Source: an uncultured Clostridium sp.
GTDB lineage: Bacteria; Bacillota; Clostridia; TANB77; CAG-508
NCBI GenBank assembly: GCA_947064765.1
Contig: CAMSWH010000009.1
Span: 1 to 49,149, forward strand
DNA: 49,149 bases
Direction of reading: 5' to 3'
The position numbers were made by a program, and so were the translations under genes. Within the stretch, counting starts at the first letter, position 1. Each line of letters begins with the position of its first letter. The notes beneath the pieces were generated by a model. It was given only the letters and a program-made list of their open reading frames with translations, was not told the DNA's origin and made no database searches. This document shows, one piece after another, positions 18,267-28,788 of the stretch.

Positions 18267-20840
18267 ATGGGGCTATGTTATAACATAGCCTTTATTTTTT
18301 CTTTTGAATATATGTATCCAGAAGAAGCATGTATTTTGGCTATATGCGAGATTATAAGTAATAAAGAAGAAACAGAATATTATGATAAATATATAGTGAA
18401 AGTAAGTAAAGCAAAATTTTTTATTGAAGAAAGCATAAATAAAGAAGAATTATATGTTGATAGTAGTAGTCAATTTTTTGAAAAAATAAAAAAACAGAAT
18501 ACCCAAATTATGTATAAAGATAAAAATAATTTAAGAAATATGAAAAATACTAAAATTATTTTATATGTTTCAAAAGGAGAAAGTTTTTCTGTTGGAGATG
18601 TAATTTCAGTAGAAGGAAAATTTGAAAAAGGAGAAATATCAAGAAATTACAAAGGGTTTAGTTATAGAAATTATTTAAAAACTAAAAAAATATATGGAAT
18701 TGTAAATGCTGAAAATATAGTAAAAATAAAGCATAAAATTGATAGTTATAGCATTTTAGGAAAAATACAATATAATTTGAAAAGTAAAATAGATTATTTG
18801 TATAGTACTGAAAATGCAAGTTTTTTAAAAGGAATATTATTAGGAGATATAAGTACTTTAGATAAAGATATAAAAGATAATTTTAGAGATAGTAGTATTT
18901 CTCATATACTTGCCATTTCTGGATTACATGTTACATATGTGGTTTTGGGTGTGAACTTTTTATTAGAAAAAATTATTAAAAATAAGAATATTAGAAATTA
19001 TATATTAATATTTTTATTATTCATTTTTCTTGTATTAACAGGATTTTCAGCATCATGCATTAGAGCATGTATTATGAGCTCAATGGAATTAATTAGTTTT
19101 AATATAAAACGAAAGAATAATTTTTATATAACTTTTGTATTATCTTTTTTTATTATAATTATGATAAATCCTTTTAATATTTTTAATATTGGTATGTGGC
19201 TTTCTTTTGCAGGTACTTTAGGAATAGTATTGTTTAGTAAGTTTTTATATAGAGTTTTAGAAATAAAATTAAAAGTAAATTTATCAAGAAATAAAACTAT
19301 TAATATAAAAAAAGATAATAAAAATAAGAGTATTATAGACATATTAAAAGAACAAACAAATAGTTCAGAAAAACTATATTTTAAATGTAGTATTCGATTA
19401 ATCATTAAGTATATAAAAGAAAAAATATTTAAAATCCTATTAAGTATTTTTTTAGTTAGTATTTCAGCGCAAATACTAATTTTTCCTATAATGATTTATA
19501 GTTTTAATACTTTTTCATTAACTTTTTTTATTTCGAATATTTTGATTTCAGTTTTTATAGGTCCAATTCTAATTTTAGGATATGCAACGGTTTTTACTTC
19601 ATTTTTCTTTTTACCAATATCAAAAATTATTGCTATAATTGAGACTCAATTAATCTATGTTGTTTTTGACATAGCTCGAATTTGTGCTAATTTGCCACTT
19701 TCTAAAATATATGTAACAACACCAAATTTTATAGAAATATTTATATATTACTTATTTATTGTTATTGTTGTATATCTATTAAGAATGAGAAAAGTTTATA
19801 TGATTAAGATTTTATTATCATATAGATTTTTAAAAAAAGAGATATGTAAGATATTAGTAAATATTAAAAAAGAAATGAATATTAAAAAATTAAAATATAA
19901 ATTAGATAATAGGAAGCAAGTAAGAAAGCTAGAAGGAGTATGTAAAAATAAAATAATTAGTAGATTAGATAATATATTAAAAGAAATTATAATTATAAGT
20001 TTAATTATATTAAACTTAATTAACTTTATAAATTTTGATTCTTCGCTAAAAATATATTTTGTTGATGTAGGTCAAGGAGATTGCACTGTAATTATTACTC
20101 CAAAGGGTAAAAAAATAATTATAGATGGAGGAGAAGGAAACTCTGATAAATATGATGCAGGAAAAAATATTGTACTTCCATATTTATTAGATAGAAAAAT
20201 AAATAAAATAGATTATTTAATAGTATCACATGGTGATAGTGATCATATAGGAGGTTTATTTGCTATACTTGAAAACATAAAGGTTAATAAAATATTTATA
20301 GGAATTCAGCCTGAAATATGTAATCAACTAAATGATTTAATACAAATAGCAAATCAGAAAAAAATAGAAATAATAGTATTACAGGAAGGTATGGAAGTAG
20401 AGATTGAAAAAGGATTGAAGCTAGAAGTAATATTTCCAAATCCTAAAAAAATGATTAATGAAAACGAATTAAATAATAATTCATTAGTTTTTAAATTAAA
20501 GTATAATAATTTTTCTATGTTATTTACAGGTGATATAGAAGAAATAGCTGAAAATGAAATTTTAAAAAGTAATAATGATTTAACTTGTGTAGTATTAAAA
20601 GTAGGACATCATGGGTCAAAGACTTCGTCGACAGAAGATTTTATAAAAGCTGTAAAGCCTAAAATAGCACTTATTGGAGTAGGAAAGAAGAATAATTTTG
20701 GACATCCATCAGAAGATGTTTTAGAAAGATTTAAAAGTTTAGGAACAAAAGTATATCGAACTGATTTAATGGGAGAAATTATGATAAAAGTTGATAGAAA
20801 AAGTAATTTAAAAATTATGACTAAAATAAAACGCAACTAA
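18267..20840 (+). CDS. comEC: ComEC/Rec2-type competence DNA channel
   Basis: Polytopic core with GILLGDISTLDKDIKDNFRDSSISHILAISGLHVTYV and C-terminal metallo-beta-lactamase-like domain (VDVGQGDCTVIITPKGKKIIIDGGEG, SHGDSDHIGGL, GHHGSKTSS); real start may be AUA at 18237. Confidence 0.9.
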   Translation: MGLCYNIAFIFSFEYMYPEEACILAICEIISNKEETEYYDKYIVKVSKAKFFIEESINKEELYVDSSSQFFEKIKKQNTQIMYKDKNNLRNMKNTKIILYVSKGESFSVGDVISVEGKFEKGEISRNYKGFSYRNYLKTKKIYGIVNAENIVKIKHKIDSYSILGKIQYNLKSKIDYLYSTENASFLKGILLGDISTLDKDIKDNFRDSSISHILAISGLHVTYVVLGVNFLLEKIIKNKNIRNYILIFLLFIFLVLTGFSASCIRACIMSSMELISFNIKRKNNFYITFVLSFFIIIMINPFNIFNIGMWLSFAGTLGIVLFSKFLYRVLEIKLKVNLSRNKTINIKKDNKNKSIIDILKEQTNSSEKLYFKCSIRLIIKYIKEKIFKILLSIFLVSISAQILIFPIMIYSFNTFSLTFFISNILISVFIGPILILGYATVFTSFFFLPISKIIAIIETQLIYVVFDIARICANLPLSKIYVTTPNFIEIFIYYLFIVIVVYLLRMRKVYMIKILLSYRFLKKEICKILVNIKKEMNIKKLKYKLDNRKQVRKLEGVCKNKIISRLDNILKEIIIISLIILNLINFINFDSSLKIYFVDVGQGDCTVIITPKGKKIIIDGGEGNSDKYDAGKNIVLPYLLDRKINKIDYLIVSHGDSDHIGGLFAILENIKVNKIFIGIQPEICNQLNDLIQIANQKKIEIIVLQEGMEVEIEKGLKLEVIFPNPKKMINENELNNNSLVFKLKYNNFSMLFTGDIEEIAENEILKSNNDLTCVVLKVGHHGSKTSSTEDFIKAVKPKIALIGVGKKNNFGHPSEDVLERFKSLGTKVYRTDLMGEIMIKVDRKSNLKIMTKIKRN
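18270..18300 (+). repeat. perfect 20-bp palindrome followed by T-rich run
   Basis: GGCTATGTTATAACATAGCC then TTTATTTTTTC. Confidence 0.85.
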
Positions 20841-20846
20841 AAATAG

Positions 20847-20984
20847 TTACAATGTAAAGGTTCATTAAATGTAAGATTAAGAGTTGAACTTCATAATAAA
20901 GCAAAAATGAAATCTATAGAAAAACATATTTCTATAAATGAACTAATAAAAGAAGCAGTAGCTATGTATTTAAAAACTAATTAA
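20847..20984 (+). pseudogene. ribbon-helix-helix (HicB C-terminal-like) remnant lacking a start
   Basis: In-frame LQCKGSLNVRLRVELHNKAKMKSIEKHISINELIKEAVAMYLKTN* after a stop at 20844; no ATG/GTG/TTG in the first 23 codons. Confidence 0.5.
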
Positions 20985-21039
20985 TATAAATATTGAATAT
21001 TTATTACCATTTTATGCATAATAAGCATAGGTGATAAAT

Positions 21040-21591
21040 ATGAAAAGAGTTATTTTTTATGGATTATTAATTTTTGTTTTTTCTATTGGAATAGGGTATT
21101 ATTTTTCTGTTTTATGGAAAAATGGCGATTCAGGAATAGCATATGAAAATGAAAAAAATGAAACTGAGGTAGAAGAAACAGTTTGGGAAGAGGAAAAAGT
21201 TAGTTATAATGCAAGCTTTGCACTTAAAAAATATTATAATGAGTGTGGTCATTTAAAATTTCAATATAGTGAATTACCAATAGAATTGGTTAATTTAAGT
21301 AGAGCAGAGGTAGAGAATTTATATCAAGATTGGGATGTTGAAGAGTTTAGTAGTAGTAATATAGTTTTATCTCAAAATATAAATAATGTATGTGATGAAC
21401 ATTATGTATTAAAATTAGTTGATGATAGTATTGATATATATCATGTAGGTGCTTCTGGAGAATTAGAACTCTATAAAACTACTGATATAGGTAAAGAATA
21501 CCTTACAAGTACAGATGTAAGTAATTTAGAAAGTGGAATATATGTATATGGCATGGGGAATCTAAATTCTGCTATTGAAGATTTTGAATAG
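21040..21591 (+). CDS. BofC C-terminal-domain-like membrane-anchored protein
   Basis: N-terminal TM; VNLSRAEVENLYQDWDVEEFSSSNIVLSQNINNVCDEHYVLKLVDDSIDIYHVGASGELELYKTTDIGKEYL layout. Confidence 0.6.
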   Translation: MKRVIFYGLLIFVFSIGIGYYFSVLWKNGDSGIAYENEKNETEVEETVWEEEKVSYNASFALKKYYNECGHLKFQYSELPIELVNLSRAEVENLYQDWDVEEFSSSNIVLSQNINNVCDEHYVLKLVDDSIDIYHVGASGELELYKTTDIGKEYLTSTDVSNLESGIYVYGMGNLNSAIEDFE

Positions 21592-21626
21592 AAGATAACT
21601 AATAATATTATTAGTTATCTTCTTTT
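21591..21626 (+). terminator. terminator made of a perfect 32-bp palindrome
   Basis: GAAGATAACTAATAATATTATTAGTTATCTTC (21591-21622) then TTTT. Confidence 0.8.
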
Positions 21627-21838
21627 ATAAGAGCTTGTAATTTTATGGAATGTTTTAAAAATAAAATTCCAAGTAGACAAGTAATTATATTAAAATTAAA
21701 TATTCCTAAACTAAAACTAAGAAAATATTTTATAATATAAATTCAGCAAATAGAAGAGCTGTAGAAAAGTGAACATTTAATTCTAACCACTTTGTACAGC
21801 CCTCTTTAATACTATTTAATTGCTTTTATAATTAAATT

Positions 21839-24157
21839 TTAGTCTACTTTAAATTTTAAAATTTCGCCTTCCATGTATCCATGAATTATTTGACCAGATT
21901 TAACATCTTCTCTTAAAATCATTTCAGCAATTTCATCTTCAACTAATTTTTGAATTGATCTTCTTAAAGGTCTTGCACCATATTTTAAATCAGTACCTTT
22001 AGAAGCAATGAATTTTTTAGCATCTATATCTAATTCTAATTTTATTTCTTTGTTTCCTAAGGCTTCGCAAGTTTTTTCAAGAAGTAAATCAACAATTTGT
22101 AATAATTCATCTTCTGTTAGAGGATTAAATACTATTGTTTCATCAACTCTGTTTAAGAATTCTGGTCTAAATAATTCTTTTAATGCTCCAAGCATTTTAT
22201 CACTATTAATTGTTGTTTGATTTCCAAATCCAATAGAATTATTATTTAAGTTTGAGCCAGCATTTGATGTCATTATAATAATTGTATTTTCAAAGCTTAC
22301 TGTATTACCTTGGCTATCAGTAAGTTTTCCATCATCTAATACTTGTAATAATATATTAAATACATCTTGATGAGCTTTTTCAATTTCGTCTAATAATATA
22401 ATTGAATAAGGTCTTCTTTTTACTTTTTCTGTTAATTGTCCAGCATCATCATATCCAACATATCCCGGAGGTGAACCAATTAATTTAGAAGTTGAATGGC
22501 TTTCCATATATTCTGACATATCTATTCTAATAATACTGTCTTCACTTCCAAACATTTCATATGCCAATGCTTTTGCAAGCTCTGTTTTACCAACTCCTGT
22601 AGGCCCAACAAATATAAATGATGGTGGTCTTTTGGTGCTTTGAAGTCCAGCTCTATTTCTTCTAATTGCTTTTGAAACTGCAGTTACGGCAGCATCTTGA
22701 GATATTACATGTTTATGTAAGTTAGTTTCAAGATTTAATAGTTTTTGTGTTTCTGCTTCTGTAATTTTTGTTACAGGGATTTTTGTCCAACGTTCGATAA
22801 CTTCTGCAACATCTTGAACAGTAAGAACACATGGTTTTAAGTCTTTTTCTATATCATTCATTCTATCTGTAAGATTACATTCTTTTGTTTTTAAGTCAGC
22901 TGCTTTTTGATATTCTTCGATTGAGTCAGAAGAAACAGCTTCTTCTTTTTCTTCAGCTACTTTTCTTAATTCATTTTTTATTAATTCAAGTTCAAATAAA
23001 GCTTTATTTTTTAAGTTTAATTTTGAACAAGCTTCATCTATTAAGTCTATAGCTTTATCTGGTAAGAATCTATCATGTATATATTTCTCAGACATTTTAA
23101 CTGTTTTTTCAATAATATCATTTGTTATAGTAACTTTATGATATTCTTCATAATATTTTTTGATACCTTTTATAATTTCGATTGTATCGCTTATAGAAGG
23201 TTCTTCAACTAGAACTGGTTGAAATCTTCTTTCTAATGCTGAATCTTTTTCGATATATTTTCTATATTCTTTTAAAGTTGTTGTACCAATTAATTGAATT
23301 TCACCATTAGATAGGGAAGGTTTTAAAATGTTTGCAGCATTCATTGAATGTTCTGCATCACCTGCACCTATAATATTGTGAATTTCATCAATTACTAAAA
23401 TTATATTTCCATATGTTTTACATTCATCTACTAAAGACTTCATTCTAGCTTCAAATTGACCTCTAAATTGTGTTCCAGCGATTATTGCTGTCATATCTAA
23501 TAAATAGACTTCTTTGTTTAGTAGTTTAGCTGGTACATCTTTATTAGCAATTTTTATAGCTAATCCTTGTGCTATAGCTGTTTTACCAACACCAGGTTCA
23601 CCAATTAAACAAGGGTTATTTTTAGAACGTCTATTTAATATTTGAGTCATTCTTTCAATTTCTTGTTCTCTACCAATTACAGCATCTAATAATCCATTTT
23701 TAGCTTTTTCTGTAAGATTTGTTCCAAAAGTATCAAGAAATTTTTTCTTATTATTTTTTTGTTTCTTTTGAACTTTTACAGTTTTGTTGCTAGATGAATC
23801 GTTTGTCTCATTTGCAGAAGATGCCTTTTCATTATCGTTAGTATTTGAGGCTCTAAAGATACCAAATATATTTTTTACTGGGTTTGATTCATCATCAATT
23901 TCCATATTTTCAGCATCTATTCCTAAAGCTTCTAAATTCATGTTTTCAGAAAAATCTTTTAATATATCCTCAAATTGATTTGACATATCTTCTAATTCTT
24001 CATTTGAAATATTTGCATTTTTTGCTAAAACTTCAAGTGGATTAATTCCTTTTTCTTTGGCACAATTATAGCAAAGACCTTCAACTGTTTTTTTGCCATT
24101 TTCAATTTTATTTAAAAACACTACAGCAGTGTTTTTATTACATACTGAACATATCAT
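21839..24157 (-). CDS. ATP-dependent Clp protease ATP-binding subunit, ClpE-like
   Basis: N-terminal zinc finger (CSVCNKN...[10 protein letters not shown]), two AAA+ modules [11 protein letters not shown] and [12 protein letters not shown]-terminal ClpB-D2 domain. Confidence 0.9.
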   Translation of the reverse strand: MICSVCNKNTAVVFLNKIENGKKTVEGLCYNCAKEKGINPLEVLAKNANISNEELEDMSNQFEDILKDFSENMNLEALGIDAENMEIDDESNPVKNIFGIFRASNTNDNEKASSANETNDSSSNKTVKVQKKQKNNKKKFLDTFGTNLTEKAKNGLLDAVIGREQEIERMTQILNRRSKNNPCLIGEPGVGKTAIAQGLAIKIANKDVPAKLLNKEVYLLDMTAIIAGTQFRGQFEARMKSLVDECKTYGNIILVIDEIHNIIGAGDAEHSMNAANILKPSLSNGEIQLIGTTTLKEYRKYIEKDSALERRFQPVLVEEPSISDTIEIIKGIKKYYEEYHKVTITNDIIEKTVKMSEKYIHDRFLPDKAIDLIDEACSKLNLKNKALFELELIKNELRKVAEEKEEAVSSDSIEEYQKAADLKTKECNLTDRMNDIEKDLKPCVLTVQDVAEVIERWTKIPVTKITEAETQKLLNLETNLHKHVISQDAAVTAVSKAIRRNRAGLQSTKRPPSFIFVGPTGVGKTELAKALAYEMFGSEDSIIRIDMSEYMESHSTSKLIGSPPGYVGYDDAGQLTEKVKRRPYSIILLDEIEKAHQDVFNILLQVLDDGKLTDSQGNTVSFENTIIIMTSNAGSNLNNNSIGFGNQTTINSDKMLGALKELFRPEFLNRVDETIVFNPLTEDELLQIVDLLLEKTCEALGNKEIKLELDIDAKKFIASKGTDLKYGARPLRRSIQKLVEDEIAEMILREDVKSGQIIHGYMEGEILKFKVD

Positions 24158-24407
24158 CTAATATTAATCTCCTTAGTTTTTAAATTTACTTTTGTATAGA
24201 CATTATAATACAATATTTTTGAAATATAGTCAATGGATTTTACTAGAAAAAATCAAATATAGAAGAAAAAAATTAGCAAACTAGTATTTGAAGTGCTATC
24301 TATAAAAAAAGCATATTTTTAAAGTTTTTGTCGTACTATTATAATTATAAAAACTTGATATTTAATGTGACTTATGCTACAATTATATGCAATGAAAGTG
24401 CTTTATA

Positions 24408-24464
24408 GCCTTCCCAAAAATATGGAGGGCGAAGTGTCCTCCTCATATTATTATAAAAGGAGGA
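24408..24464 (+). promoter_or_regulatory. candidate cis-regulatory RNA switch sequestering the SD
   Basis: GCCTTCC(24408-24414):GGAGGGC(24424-24430); GGAGG(24424-24428):CCTCC(24438-24442); TCCTCC(24437-24442):GGAGGA(24459-24464, the SD). Confidence 0.5.
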
Positions 24465-24469
24465 ATATT

Positions 24470-24778
24470 ATGAAAATATACTATGATGCTACAGTATATG
24501 TACCAGTTCAATGTAGTATGTCAGACGATTATGCAGGAAATGTATATATCGTTAGAAGAAAAATGAAAAAAGCCGAAGATTATGAGAAGTTAGAAAAAGT
24601 TTTTCGGATATTAAATGTAATCAACAAATGTGATTGCTGGGTAATAGTTTCTGCGGCAACAGAAGCTATTGAAAAAAATGGAAGATGGGAGCGTCAGGAA
24701 AGTGTCAAATTGACGGTTTCGTTTAAAAGCTTGCAAAGTTTGGAAGAATTTTCAAAGTTTGTAGAAAGGGAGCTGTAA
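24470..24778 (+). CDS. hypothetical 102-aa protein
   Basis: ATG 24470 preceded by AAAGGAGG; ORF-track start 24374 would read through the structured leader. Confidence 0.6.
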   Translation: MKIYYDATVYVPVQCSMSDDYAGNVYIVRRKMKKAEDYEKLEKVFRILNVINKCDCWVIVSAATEAIEKNGRWERQESVKLTVSFKSLQSLEEFSKFVEREL

Positions 24779-24790
24779 GGCTTCCTTTTT
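24763..24790 (+). terminator. terminator overlapping the stop codon
   Basis: GGGAGC-TGTAAG-GCTTCC then TTTTTTG. Confidence 0.5.
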
Positions 24791-24874
24791 TGTTTAGTAA
24801 AGAATTAAAAAATAATTGATAAATTTATATATCAGTGTTATAATAAATTCAATTTATGGTAAAAGGAGAGTCAA

Positions 24875-25744
24875 ATGAAAAGAGCTATACGAAGATTAGT
24901 AGGTTCGCTAACAGGTCCTAAAAAATATCTTTTTTTTGTAGTTTTAATACTAGTTTGTATAGTTGCATTATGTTTGGGAATATATGCACAATTTTTCTAT
25001 AAATATTCTGATACTGATGTACTTATGCTAGGTATAAATATTGGAAGTAAAAAAACAGCGGAAGAAATTGATATTTTAAAATCTAATTTTAATAATTTAT
25101 TTACAAATTCAATAATTATTAATAGTGAAAATGTTAGAACAGATAAAATGGAACCATCTAAAGAATTAGTTTATACAGGATATAATTTTGCTGATGAAGA
25201 TGAAAATTATTATACAGTAAATGCACAAATTCCAATTCTAAATATAAATCATGAAAAAGCAAAAGCTATTAATGCTGATATAAAATCAGAATTTTATGAT
25301 AAAGCTAATAGTGTAATGAGGAAAAAAGACGGAAAAACTATATATACAGTAACATATGCATCATTTGTTAATGGAAATGTTTTGTCAATAGTAGTAAAAG
25401 CATCTTTAAAAGAAGAGGAAAAAGCTGAAAAGGTTACTGTAAAAACATATAACTATAGTATAGCAGATAATCAAATGGTAACATTAGCAGATTTAATTAG
25501 AGAAAAAGAAACTACGATTGATGCAGTTCAAACAACAATTACAAATGATGTAAAAAAAGCATATACTAATGCAAAAATAATAGCAGATCAATATGGGACT
25601 TTATATGAAAGAGATTTGTCAAGTGATATGTATAAAGTAGAAAATACTGCAACATATTTCTTAACTCAAGATGGATATGTATATATTGTATATGCATATG
25701 GAAATAGTGATTATACAAATGAAATGGATATTATAATTTTCTAA
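24875..25744 (+). CDS. membrane-anchored DUF3298/PdaC-like protein
   Basis: N-terminal TM; beta-rich domain with TVKTYNYSIADNQMVTLADLI and C-terminal YFLTQDGYVYIVYAYG. Confidence 0.5.
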   Translation: MKRAIRRLVGSLTGPKKYLFFVVLILVCIVALCLGIYAQFFYKYSDTDVLMLGINIGSKKTAEEIDILKSNFNNLFTNSIIINSENVRTDKMEPSKELVYTGYNFADEDENYYTVNAQIPILNINHEKAKAINADIKSEFYDKANSVMRKKDGKTIYTVTYASFVNGNVLSIVVKASLKEEEKAEKVTVKTYNYSIADNQMVTLADLIREKETTIDAVQTTITNDVKKAYTNAKIIADQYGTLYERDLSSDMYKVENTATYFLTQDGYVYIVYAYGNSDYTNEMDIIIF

Positions 25745-25773
25745 ATAAAAGAGGTAGTAGGAGGAATTCAAGA

Positions 25774-27027
25774 TTGAAAAGAATTAGCATAATATTTATT
25801 ATATTTCTTTTAATTATAAGTGGTTTTACTAATGTTTTTGCAACTGTACCAGATGAAACACAACAAGATGCAACTACTCAAACTGAAACACCTCAGGCAA
25901 CACCACAAGATAGTACAGATCAAGAAGCACATTTAATTGAAAGAGAAGAAAAAATAACAGATACAACAGCAAAAGTTATTGAAGCAAAAGAAGTTAGAGA
26001 AGTTGTAACTGGTACAGTAACAGATAAAGTTCAAGAAGTAACTATTGAAATAATAGAAGGACCTTACATTGGAGAAGAATTTACTACAGATTATACTTTA
26101 TCATATGACATAGATGGAAAAATTTTAGCATATGAATTAGATATTGGCGATAAAGTAATAGTTCAAATAGCAGAAAGCCCAGATGGTCATATTATTGCAA
26201 CAGTACAAGATGTAGCTAGAGCAGATTATATATTTGGAATGTTTGCAGTATTTTTACTAAGTATTGTTGTTATAGGTGGAAAAAGAGGAGTAAAAGCCAT
26301 AATAGGTTTATTACTAACAATAATACTTATTTACTTTATTTTAATAAAAGGAATATTTAAAGGGGATAATGCAATCTTTACTTCAATATTAACATCAATG
26401 TTAGTTATAGTTGGAACATTTATAGTGATTGGTGGACTTAATAAAAAAATAATGACAGCAGCGATTGGTACTTTAGGAGGAGTTGTTTCAGCAGGTCTTA
26501 TGGCTTTAATATTTAATAATATTGCAAAAATGTCTGGTGCTTGTGAAGATGCAATTCAATTAAGTATAAATATGTCTACAATAAATTTTGATTTTAGAGA
26601 TTTATTATTTGCAGGAATTATAGTTTCAGCATTAGGAGCTTGCATGGACGTAGGAATGTCTATAGCGTCAAGTTTAGATGAAATTAAAATGAAAAATCCA
26701 GATATTACATGGCTTGAATTATTAAAAAGCGGTATGAATATTGGTAGAGATGTAATTGGAACAATGACTAATACTTTAATATTAGCATATGTTGGTGGAT
26801 CATTAACATTAATATTATTATTTATGGCATGTGATATGAATATAATAGAAATATTAAACAAAGAAACAATAGCAGAACAAATAGTTTCAGCTATCGCAGG
26901 AAGTATGGGTGTTGTTTATACAGTACCAATAACATCATTTATATATGCTATATTAAATAGAGATAAATTAGTTTATAAAAAAAGTTCTGAAAATAAATTA
27001 GATGGAAGAAGAAGTTTGAAGATATAA
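25774..27027 (+). CDS. YibE/F family membrane protein
   Basis: Signal peptide, beta region, multiple TMs incl. GGKRGVKAIIGLLLTIILIYFILI...SALGACMDVGMSIASSLDEI; TTG start. Confidence 0.85.
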   Translation: MKRISIIFIIFLLIISGFTNVFATVPDETQQDATTQTETPQATPQDSTDQEAHLIEREEKITDTTAKVIEAKEVREVVTGTVTDKVQEVTIEIIEGPYIGEEFTTDYTLSYDIDGKILAYELDIGDKVIVQIAESPDGHIIATVQDVARADYIFGMFAVFLLSIVVIGGKRGVKAIIGLLLTIILIYFILIKGIFKGDNAIFTSILTSMLVIVGTFIVIGGLNKKIMTAAIGTLGGVVSAGLMALIFNNIAKMSGACEDAIQLSINMSTINFDFRDLLFAGIIVSALGACMDVGMSIASSLDEIKMKNPDITWLELLKSGMNIGRDVIGTMTNTLILAYVGGSLTLILLFMACDMNIIEILNKETIAEQIVSAIAGSMGVVYTVPITSFIYAILNRDKLVYKKSSENKLDGRRSLKI

Positions 27028-27066
27028 ATAGCAATTATTTAATTTTATAGAAATTTGTATAAAGTG

Positions 27067-27102
27067 AAAAATGTGAGTTCATATATGGACCCACATTTTT
27101 TT
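27067..27102. terminator. terminator between convergent genes
   Basis: AAAAATGTG...GTTC/GGAC...CACATTTTTTT. Confidence 0.75.
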
Positions 27103-27182
27103 GTATTTCATATGAAATTTAACTTAAACATAAATTATATAAAAGTTGAATTTTATTTTATCTTTTATATAATTAAGAAATT

Positions 27183-28496
27183 TTATCTGAATAAATCAAA
27201 TATTGAAGAACCATTATTAGGAACTTGAGTAGGAGTTTGATTTGTATTATTTTTTGTTTCAGTTTCTTCAGGAGTTTCAGCTAAAAGTATTGAAACTTCC
27301 ATTTCTTCATTATTTCTTACTACTGTTAATTTTACAGTATCTCCAATATTATAAGTATATTTAATTTTATTTAATTCATTAACTGATTTAACTTCTTTAC
27401 CCTCAATCTTTGTTATGATATCAGCTTTTTGTAAACCAGCTTTTTCTGCTGGAGAATCTTTTTCAACTTGTTCAACATAAATACCTAATGGTACATTATA
27501 TCTTTCAGAAGTTGTTTTATCAACTGATGTACCGCTTATACCTATAAAAGGTCTTTTTACAGTTTTAAATTCAATTAATTGATTAACAATAGAAGTTGTA
27601 GAAGATATAGGAATAGCAAATCCAACACCTTCAATTCCTGTTCCAGCAAGTTTTAAAGTATTAATTCCTATTACTTCACCATTTGCATTTACTAAAGCTC
27701 CACCACTGTTACCAGAGTTTATAGCAGCATCTGTTTGTATTGCATAATAAACAGTACCTTCACTTTCAACTTCTCTATTTACAGCACTTACAATTCCACC
27801 AGTTACAGAATAGTCCATTCCTAGAGGATTTCCAATTGCCATAACAAATTCTCCAACTTTTACTTGAGAAGAGTCACCTAAGGTAGCAGGAGTTAATCCA
27901 TCTTTTTCTATTTTAAGTACTGCTAAATCTGTGTAGCTATCAGTTCCTATAACTGTAGCATCATAAGATGTTTCGTCATTATATAAATTTATTTTAATTC
28001 CTGTAGCTTCTTGAATTGCATAATAACTAGAACTTTCACTAGATATTACATGATTATTAGTTAAAATATAACCATCTTCTGAAATTATAATTCCTGATCC
28101 TGTAGCTTCTCCTTTTGAACTACCTCCAAAAATTGAATTAATTTGATAATTAACTGTTATACCAACAACAGATGGTAAAACTTTTTCTGCAACTGCAGTT
28201 GACGTATCTGAATAATTAGCTATATTAATTAGATTTGTAGTTTTTTCAGAATCAGATGAACTTGCAGAAACTGGAAAAGTACCTTGATTTGAAGTTTGTA
28301 AAAGTTTTGATTTTACTGAAGGAACTCCAAAACATGTACCTATTACTAATGTTGCACCAGCAATTCCTGAAATAAATGGTACAAATACTGTTTTTCCAAA
28401 TCCTCCTCCAGAAGAATATTTTACTTTACTCTTCTTAAAAGAATTATCTGTACTAAAATTAAAATCATTTTCGTTATCCATTTTTATTACCTCCAC
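27183..28496 (-). CDS. HtrA/DegP-like S1C serine protease with PDZ domain
   Basis: TM anchor; TNNHVI (His), YTDLAVLKIE (Asp), GNSGGALVN (Ser); C-terminal PDZ. Confidence 0.93.
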   Translation of the reverse strand: MEVIKMDNENDFNFSTDNSFKKSKVKYSSGGGFGKTVFVPFISGIAGATLVIGTCFGVPSVKSKLLQTSNQGTFPVSASSSDSEKTTNLINIANYSDTSTAVAEKVLPSVVGITVNYQINSIFGGSSKGEATGSGIIISEDGYILTNNHVISSESSSYYAIQEATGIKINLYNDETSYDATVIGTDSYTDLAVLKIEKDGLTPATLGDSSQVKVGEFVMAIGNPLGMDYSVTGGIVSAVNREVESEGTVYYAIQTDAAINSGNSGGALVNANGEVIGINTLKLAGTGIEGVGFAIPISSTTSIVNQLIEFKTVKRPFIGISGTSVDKTTSERYNVPLGIYVEQVEKDSPAEKAGLQKADIITKIEGKEVKSVNELNKIKYTYNIGDTVKLTVVRNNEEMEVSILLAETPEETETKNNTNQTPTQVPNNGSSIFDLFR

Positions 28497-28788
28497 TTAA
28501 ATTGTGACACTGAATACATGATAACTCAAAAAATATTCAGTTACAATAGAAATATATGAGAAAATTTTAATTTATTTGTTGAAATATTTTCTTCATATAG
28601 ATATAATATCGTTATACAATTAAAATAATCTTAAAAATTTAATATATTTTAACAAAATATAGAAAAAATATTCTTAATTTAATATGATTTTAGTAATGAT
28701 ATTATAATTTTGTCAAGAGAAATTTGACAAAATAGAACTCGTATTAAAAAGAGTTAATACAGTGGAGTAGATAGAAAATATATTAAAT

